Source: Tepidaquicella sp964564635 (GTDB lineage Bacteria; Bacteroidota; Ignavibacteria; Tepidaquicellales; Tepidaquicellaceae). From it: 64,000 bases of DNA. Positions 63,626-64,000 of the stretch are shown here, piece by piece (positions within the stretch are counted from its first letter, which is position 1; every line of letters starts with the position of its first letter). The DNA is taken from contig CAZMAR010000002.1 of assembly GCA_964564635.1 (NCBI GenBank), positions 496,001 to 560,000 of the forward strand, read 5' to 3'. The translations under genes were made by a program, and so were the position numbers. Below the pieces are notes generated by a model. That model was not told the origin of the DNA and made no database searches. It worked only from the letters and a program-made list of their open reading frames with translations.

Positions 63626-64000
63626 ATGACTAAAAAATTAAAATTTGAAACACTTCAGTATCTTGATAGAAATGAGTCTCAGTATGGACCATCTCCCAAA
63701 TGCTATGAGTTTCTGAAAAACATTACTCTTGATGAACTAAGCTGGTATTCGCGTGATTTTGAGAAAGGTTATAAATCAAGACTTTCTAAAAGATTGGCGG
63801 ATGACTTTAATATAAGCGAAAGGCAGGTAATTTTATCTTATGGTAGTGAGGATTTATTAAAACAAATAATTCATTATTATCTTGATAGGAAAGAGAAAAT
63901 ATTAATTCCCAAAGAAGCCTGGTGGTATTATAAAAAAGTTGCCTGTGAAGTAGGTGGTTTTAATGTTGAATATCCAATGTATATTGGTGAAGAAGAAGGG
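63626..64000 (+). CDS. HisC-like class I/II aminotransferase, N-terminal fragment
   Basis: The frame starts at ATG 63626, 24 bases after the crotonase stop, and runs off the right edge (125 codons). LQYLDRNESQYGPSPKCYEF matches the N-terminal substrate arm of histidinol-phosphate aminotransferase-like enzymes, with SYGSEDLLKQIIHYYLD and the following IPKEAWWYYKKVACEVGG forming the first half of the large domain. The PLP lysine lies outside the window. Related enzymes make histidinol phosphate or aromatic amino acids; specificity is open. Confidence 0.78.
   Translation, partial: MTKKLKFETLQYLDRNESQYGPSPKCYEFLKNITLDELSWYSRDFEKGYKSRLSKRLADDFNISERQVILSYGSEDLLKQIIHYYLDRKEKILIPKEAWWYYKKVACEVGGFNVEYPMYIGEEEG

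Noticed and set aside
1..64000. tRNA, rRNA, riboswitch or insertion sequence
   Set aside because: Intergenic regions were read on both strands; no cloverleaf, 16S/23S segment, conserved riboswitch core, transposase or terminal inverted repeat was found.

Overview
The window is AT-rich, gene-dense bacterial chromosome from the Bacteroidota/Chlorobiota/Ignavibacteriota (FCB) lineage, most likely an Ignavibacteria-like organism. Three things point there. Seven secreted proteins end in a type-A T9SS (Por) sorting domain with an N-[YC]-P-N-P-F-N core and a terminal Lys. BshA (bacillithiol), GlnRS plus GluRS, OstA-like/LptC, TamB and heptose genes show a diderm with this lineage's gene set. Most start codons lack a Shine-Dalgarno sequence. 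No rRNA, tRNA, CRISPR array, transposase, integrase or phage gene was seen.

Layout. 1-1.6 kb: the end of lptC and an OstA/LptA-like gene (LPS export). 1.6-8.9 kb (minus): a tight run of lipoprotein, sucD with a poly-Lys tail, folB, folK, deoxynucleoside kinase, small membrane protein, GT9 glycosyltransferase, Ppx/GppA-HD and bshA. 9-15.6 kb: a T9SS propeller protein and a T9SS Omp28/thioredoxin-like protein, convergent over two back-to-back terminators, then an outer-membrane barrel and ferritin. 15.6-27.5 kb (minus): a 12-kb co-directional run of histidine kinase, GT-C glycosyltransferase, rfaE1, rfaE2, tamB and RNase R, where RNase R has no canonical start codon. 27.6-30.4 kb: FecCD permease, mnmE and a YjbQ-like gene. 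30.4-33.7 kb (minus): an uncharacterised operon of His-loop membrane transporter, membrane-anchored HExxH protein and TPR protein. 33.8-36.3 kb (minus): a redox operon of YceI, atypical thioredoxin, pirin and FMN reductase. 36.4-50.4 kb: single genes on both strands (trans-sulfuration PLP enzyme, PHP-domain membrane protein, ArnT-like GT, T9SS BNR protein, RNase H, orphan urocanate hydratase, TlpA lipoprotein, murB, T9SS propeller). 50.4-53.7 kb (minus): glnS and gltX. 54-60 kb: a plus-strand block of secreted proteins, including a translationally coupled Ntn-hydrolase and M1 aminopeptidase. 60-64 kb: mtaB, sixA, a FecE-like ATPase, a crotonase and a truncated HisC-like aminotransferase.

How the genes fit together. 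Envelope building dominates: LPS export (LptC, OstA-like), heptose activation (RfaE1/RfaE2), heptosyl-type and GT-C transferases, TamB, MurB, an OM barrel and secreted T9SS cargo. The rest is mostly housekeeping (tRNA charging and modification, folate, RNA decay). I see no mobile element and no obvious defence island. The best candidates for new biology are the transporter/HExxH/TPR operon, the start-codon-less rnr, the Lys-tailed SucD and the secreted Ntn/M1 pair.
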